From positions 1 to 64,000 of the forward strand of contig JADZAI010000013.1 of the NCBI GenBank assembly GCA_020852655.1: a stretch of DNA of 64,000 nt, read 5' to 3'. A model generated the notes under the pieces. That model searched no databases and had not been told where the DNA came from. It saw nothing but the letters and a program-made list of their open reading frames with translations. The first letter of the stretch is position 1. Each line of letters starts with the position of its first letter. The translations under genes were made by a program, and so were the position numbers. The DNA is from Alphaproteobacteria bacterium. Lineage in GTDB: Bacteria > Pseudomonadota > Alphaproteobacteria > Micropepsales > Micropepsaceae. Of the stretch, positions 60,261 to 64,000 are shown one piece after another.

Positions 60261-61787
60261 TTGTCGACGATTGATCAGCCGGTGAAGGCGGCCGTCATAC
60301 GCCTCCACCCGCGCGACAATGTGGTGATCGCCAGCCAGCGTATTGCGCAGGGCGAAAACATCGCGGGCGAGAATCTGCGGACCCGCGAAACCATCGCCTT
60401 CGGCCACAAGATCGCGACCGCGGCCATCCGCAAGGGCGCGCCGGTGCTGAAATACGGCCAGGTCATCGGCGCCGCGACGCAGGACATCGCAGCCGGCAGC
60501 CTCGTCCACCTGCACAATCTCGCCGTCACCGATGCGCGGCTCGAAGCCGACCGGGCGGTGTATCGGCTGCCCAATGTCGCGCCGCGCAGCTTCATGGGCT
60601 ATCGCCGCTCGAACGGCGGCGTCGGCGTGCGCAACTATGTCGGCATCGTCACCTCGGTGAACTGCTCGGCCACCGTGGCGCGTCACATCGCCGAAGCGGC
60701 CGAGAAATCCGGACTGCTTGCCGGCTATCCCCATGTCGACGGTGTCGTTCCTATCACGCACACCAGCGGCTGCGGCATGGCCGGCAGCGGCGAAGGCTTC
60801 GACATTCTGCGGCGCACGCTATGGGGCACGGCGGCCAATCCGAATTTCGGCGCCGTGCTGCTCGTCGGGCTCGGCTGCGAGGTGGTGCAGACGGGCAGGT
60901 TCGTGAAGGATTTCGGCCTCGCCGGGCGCCCCGAGTTTCGCGCCTTCACGATCCAGGACGTCGGCGGCACGAAGCGCGCGATCGCGCAGGGGCTCGAACA
61001 TCTGCGCGAAGTGCTGCCCATCGCGAACGAGGCCCGCCGCAGCGAAGTGCCGGCCTCCGAACTGATATTGGGCCTCCAGTGCGGCGGCTCGGATGCCTGG
61101 TCGGGCATCACGTCGAATCCCGCCCTCGGCGCTGCTGTGGACCGGCTCGTCGCGCTGGGCGGCACGGCGCTGCTGTCGGAGACGCCCGAAATCTACGGCG
61201 CGGAGCATCTGCTCTATGCGCGCGCCAGGTCCGAAGAGGTGGTCGGAAAGCTGCGCGCCCGGATCGCCTGGTGGGAAGCCTATACCGCGCGCCACGGCGC
61301 CGAGATGAACAACAATCCCTCGCCCGGCAATCAGGCCGGCGGCCTCACGACCATCCTGGAAAAATCGCTCGGCGCCGTCGCCAAGGGCGGCACGTCCGTC
61401 CTGAACGACGTCATCGAATATGCCGAGCCGGCCCGCAGCCGCGGCCTCGTCTTCATGGACAGCCCGGGCTTCGATCCCTGTTCGGCGACGGGGCAGGTCG
61501 CCTCCGGCGCCAACATGATCGTCTTCACGACCGGCCGCGGCTCGGCCTTCGGCTTCAAGCCCTCACCGTCGATCAAGCTGTCGTCGAACACCGAAATCTA
61601 CCGCCGCATGACCGACGATATCGACATCGACTGCGGCACGATCAGCGCCGGGTCGTCGGTCGACGAGAAGGGCCAGGAGATTCTCGACTACGTTCTCGAG
61701 ATCGCATCCGGCCGGCGCACCAAGAGCGAAGAGCTGGGCTATGGCGGCGCGGAGTTCGTGCCGTGGCTGCTCGGCGCCACGATGTAG
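60261..61787 (+). CDS. uxaA: Altronate-dehydratase-family sugar-acid dehydratase
   Basis: The 508-residue protein has an N-terminal SAF domain (about 1-100: VKAAVIRLHPRDNVVIASQR) and the large altronate/galactarate dehydratase domain. The latter shows SCGMAGSGEGFDI-type sequence as HTSGCGMAGSGEG near residue 170, ILGLQCGGSDAWSG near 270 and FMDSPGFDPCSATGQVASGA near 395. UxaA removes water from D-altronate to 2-keto-3-deoxygluconate with Fe2+. D-arabinonate has the same C2-C4 configuration, so D-arabinonate dehydration is a sensible alternative here. TTG start with GGAGG seven bases upstream. Confidence 0.85.
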   Translation: MSTIDQPVKAAVIRLHPRDNVVIASQRIAQGENIAGENLRTRETIAFGHKIATAAIRKGAPVLKYGQVIGAATQDIAAGSLVHLHNLAVTDARLEADRAVYRLPNVAPRSFMGYRRSNGGVGVRNYVGIVTSVNCSATVARHIAEAAEKSGLLAGYPHVDGVVPITHTSGCGMAGSGEGFDILRRTLWGTAANPNFGAVLLVGLGCEVVQTGRFVKDFGLAGRPEFRAFTIQDVGGTKRAIAQGLEHLREVLPIANEARRSEVPASELILGLQCGGSDAWSGITSNPALGAAVDRLVALGGTALLSETPEIYGAEHLLYARARSEEVVGKLRARIAWWEAYTARHGAEMNNNPSPGNQAGGLTTILEKSLGAVAKGGTSVLNDVIEYAEPARSRGLVFMDSPGFDPCSATGQVASGANMIVFTTGRGSAFGFKPSPSIKLSSNTEIYRRMTDDIDIDCGTISAGSSVDEKGQEILDYVLEIASGRRTKSEELGYGGAEFVPWLLGATM

Positions 61788-61795
61788 GAGACTCC

Positions 61796-62602
61796 ATGCT
61801 TGCTGCGGAAGCGCCCCTCCTGAGCGACGCGGAAGTCGCGCAGTATCGCCGGGACGGCTATGTCACGCCGGAATTCCGCCTGCCGCCGGAGGCGCTCGGC
61901 CATCTGCGCGAGACGATCGAGCGGCTGATGCGCGACAACCCGGCGATCCGGCCCGAACAACTCGTCGGCGCGCATGTCGCGAACAGCAAGGACAGCGGCG
62001 TCAAGGGCAGCGCGGCGCTCTTCGACTTCACCCGCCGGCCCGATCTGCTCGATGTCGTCGAACGGCTTATCGGCCCCGACATCATCATGTGGGGCAGCCA
62101 GGTCTTCTCGAAGCCCGCCGGCGACGGCATGGCGATCCCGTGGCACCAGGACGGGCAGTATTGGCCGATGCGCCCGCTTGCCACGGTGACGGTGTGGATC
62201 GCGGTCGACGCCGCGACGGTCGAGAATGGCTGCCTGCGCGTCGTGCCGGGAACGCATACCGGGGGGCTGATGCGGCACGAATCGTCCGACGCGCCCGGGC
62301 TGGCGCTCAACCAGGGCCTCGCCGAGGGGACGTTCGACGAGAATGAGGCGGTCGATATCCTGCTCGAACCGGGACAGATTTCGCTGCATCACGCGATGCT
62401 GGTGCACGGATCGGGTGCGAACCGGTCCGGCAAGCGGCGCTGCGGCTATGCCATACGCTACATGCCGGCGACCTCGCATTTCGACCGCACGATCCCGCCG
62501 ACGCGGCTCGCCGCCAATCAGGTGATCGACTTCTCGCAGCGCCCGATCTGGCTGCTGCGCGGCCGCGACCGGGCGAACAACGACTTCAGCGCCGGGCTCT
62601 GA
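61796..62602 (+). CDS. PhyH-family dioxygenase (6)
   Basis: The 268-residue oxygenase contains IPWHQDGQYWPMR (HxD near residue 118) and ISLHHAMLVHGSGANRS (distal His near 203), with the Arg of GKRRCGYAIRY for 2-oxoglutarate. It follows the dehydratase by eight bases, with GGAG before the ATG, so the two are cotranscribed. It closely resembles the many PhyH genes found beside sugar and natural-product catabolic genes; the substrate is unknown. The sixth and last PhyH copy in the island. Confidence 0.85.
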   Translation: MLAAEAPLLSDAEVAQYRRDGYVTPEFRLPPEALGHLRETIERLMRDNPAIRPEQLVGAHVANSKDSGVKGSAALFDFTRRPDLLDVVERLIGPDIIMWGSQVFSKPAGDGMAIPWHQDGQYWPMRPLATVTVWIAVDAATVENGCLRVVPGTHTGGLMRHESSDAPGLALNQGLAEGTFDENEAVDILLEPGQISLHHAMLVHGSGANRSGKRRCGYAIRYMPATSHFDRTIPPTRLAANQVIDFSQRPIWLLRGRDRANNDFSAGL

Positions 62603-62633
62603 GCGCCGCTGGCATTGCCCGCGCGCGGCAGCT

Positions 62634-63887
62634 ATGGCCTTGGCGTCTCTCTTCCGAGGCCGAGGTCCCGCGCCCGTGACGCGTCCGTATCTGTTCCTGG
62701 CGGCCGCAGTGCTGGCCGGGGCCTGCGCCCATGCGCCGGAAGACCCGCGCAAGCTCCATGAGGCGCTGCTGACGCTCGACTCCCATCTCGACACGCCGCT
62801 CGATCTGGAACGGCCGGGCTGGGACATCATGCAGCGCCACGACGTCGCCGACGATCTCTCGCAGGTCGACCTGCCGCGGATGGCCGAGGGCGGCCTCGAC
62901 GGCGGCTTCTTCGCGATCTTCATCGGCCAGGGGCCGCGCACGCCGGAAGGCAAGGCGAAGGCGTTTGCGGCGGCGTGGCATCGCGGCGAACTGATCCGCA
63001 AGATGGTGGCGGATCACCCCGAGGCCTTCGCCCTTGCGCTGAGGGCGGACGACGCGGCGCCGATCGCGGCGGCGGGCAAGCGCGTCGTCTTCGTGAGCAT
63101 CGAGAATGCCTATCCGCTCGGCGACGACGCGGCGAAGCTGGCGCGCTTCCATCAGGCCGGCGTGCGCATGCTCGGCCTCGTCCACTTCACCAACAACGAC
63201 ATCGCCGACTCCGCGACCGATCTCAAGGGCGCCGAATGGAACGGCCTCAGCCCGTTCGGACGCACACTCGTGGCAGAGGCGAACCGGCTCGGCATCGTGC
63301 TCGACGGGTCGCATGCGTCGGATGCCGTGTTCGACGAATTGCTGCGCCTGTCGAAGACGCCGATCGTGCTGTCGCATTCGGGCTGCCGCGCGGTCTACGA
63401 CCATCCGCGCAATATCGACGATGCGCGCTTGCGCCGCCTCGCGGCGGCAGGCGGCGTCATCCGGATCAATTCGCTCGGCGAATATATCGCGAAGCTGCCG
63501 GAGATTCCCGAACGCGCCGCCGCGCTGAAGGCGCTGCGCGCCACATACGGCGCGCTCGATGATCTGCCGCCCGAGCGGCGGGCGGCCTTCCGGCAGGCCT
63601 ATGCCGAGATTTCCCGACGCTATCCGGCACCGCAGGCGTCGATCGACGACGTGATGCGCCAGATCCTTCACGCCCTCGAAGTGGCCGGCGTCGACCATGT
63701 CGGCATCGGGCTCGACTGGGACGGCGGCGGCGGTGTCGCCGGCATGAACGACGTCAGCCGCATCCCCGAAATCACCGCGCGGCTTCTCGCTGCGGGCTAC
63801 GGCAAGGCCGACCTTGAAAAGATCTGGGGCGGCAATCTGCTGCGCGTGCTGCGGGCCGCCGAGACCTACGCCGCGCATCCGGTGTAG
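62634..63887 (+). CDS. Membrane dipeptidase-like zinc hydrolase (peptidase M19)
   Basis: The 417-residue protein has a hydrophobic N-terminus (RPYLFLAAAVLAGACAH) with a Cys at a possible lipobox, so it may be a lipoprotein. The M19 metal site appears as LDSHLDTPLD near residue 52 (His-x-Asp), with a bridging Glu in FVSIENAYPLG near 160 and two later His in HFTNND and SHSGCRAVYDHP. It would cleave dipeptides or similar amides outside the cytoplasm. It follows PhyH (6) by 31 bases. No link to sugar oxidation is evident. Confidence 0.8.
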   Translation: MALASLFRGRGPAPVTRPYLFLAAAVLAGACAHAPEDPRKLHEALLTLDSHLDTPLDLERPGWDIMQRHDVADDLSQVDLPRMAEGGLDGGFFAIFIGQGPRTPEGKAKAFAAAWHRGELIRKMVADHPEAFALALRADDAAPIAAAGKRVVFVSIENAYPLGDDAAKLARFHQAGVRMLGLVHFTNNDIADSATDLKGAEWNGLSPFGRTLVAEANRLGIVLDGSHASDAVFDELLRLSKTPIVLSHSGCRAVYDHPRNIDDARLRRLAAAGGVIRINSLGEYIAKLPEIPERAAALKALRATYGALDDLPPERRAAFRQAYAEISRRYPAPQASIDDVMRQILHALEVAGVDHVGIGLDWDGGGGVAGMNDVSRIPEITARLLAAGYGKADLEKIWGGNLLRVLRAAETYAAHPV

Positions 63888-64000
63888 GTGCGGGCGGCGG
63901 CGGTCTTCATCGCGCGACGACGAGATCGAAATCGCGCAACGCAGAGCCGCAGGGGACGTTACGTCAATAGTGCCGGCGGGCCTTCCGGAGGGCGAAAGCG

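Noticed and set aside
63888-64000. Minus-strand C-terminal fragment (...ALRDFDLVVAR stop) at the right edge
   Set aside because: An in-frame stop lies about 17 codons upstream, and no start or domain can be seen; treated as non-coding edge sequence.

Overview
The window is a high-GC chromosomal segment with dense, often translationally coupled genes (many ATGA or TGATG stop/start overlaps), typical of an alphaproteobacterium. A complete bacterial sphingolipid locus with the gene order known from Caulobacter points to a sphingolipid-making lineage (Caulobacterales, Sphingomonadales or a relative). The species cannot be named from the sequence. No rRNA, tRNA, CRISPR array, phage or insertion sequence was seen.

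Region 1 (1-2200): a partial unknown reading frame at the left edge, a MarR regulator and an acyl-CoA-dehydrogenase-fold flavin monooxygenase.

Region 2 (2456-22637): sphingolipid biosynthesis. Serine palmitoyltransferase (spt), its dedicated acyl carrier protein, an acyl-ACP synthetase-like adenylating enzyme, a ceramide-reductase-like epimerase and a GNAT-type ceramide synthase make the (dihydro)ceramide core. Two nucleotidyltransferases, a CDP-alcohol phosphotransferase, a lipid kinase and a TAM41-like protein look like the anionic head-group branch (ceramide phosphoglycerate type). LptF/LptG-like permease subunits, a flippase, a fatty-acid desaturase/hydroxylase, an asparagine synthetase and a GMC oxidoreductase are embedded in or next to the locus.

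Region 3 (22642-34078): catabolism of hydrophobic, probably alicyclic or terpenoid/steroid-like compounds. It holds a thiolase with a Zn-ribbon/OB partner, a pair of acyl-CoA dehydrogenases, two SDRs, two Baeyer-Villiger-type monooxygenases, a PIG-L deacetylase, an SMP-30 lactonase and a GFA-like protein.

Region 4 (34156-38155): a small amino-sugar or phospho-glycoside cluster (BadF-type sugar kinase, GntR/UTRA regulator, GH4 glycosidase, NagB-like protein) with a putative palindromic operator between divergent genes.

Region 5 (38137-63887): the most unusual part. Six phytanoyl-CoA-dioxygenase-family genes are interleaved with a set of sugar-oxidation genes: GH172 glycosidase, two GPH-family symporters, FucU-type mutarotase, aldose 1-dehydrogenase, lactonase, altronate-type dehydratase, a XylX/KdaD-type 2-keto-3-deoxypentonate dehydratase and an aldehyde dehydrogenase. 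Read together these form a complete non-phosphorylating route from a D-arabinose-type sugar to 2-oxoglutarate. Two near-duplicate GntR/FCD regulators and repeated copies of a CTAACAT-type palindrome in the intergenic regions suggest that the island is one regulon. My reading is uptake and trimming of D-arabinose-containing (possibly acylated or alkylated) glycosides; the natural substrate is inference.
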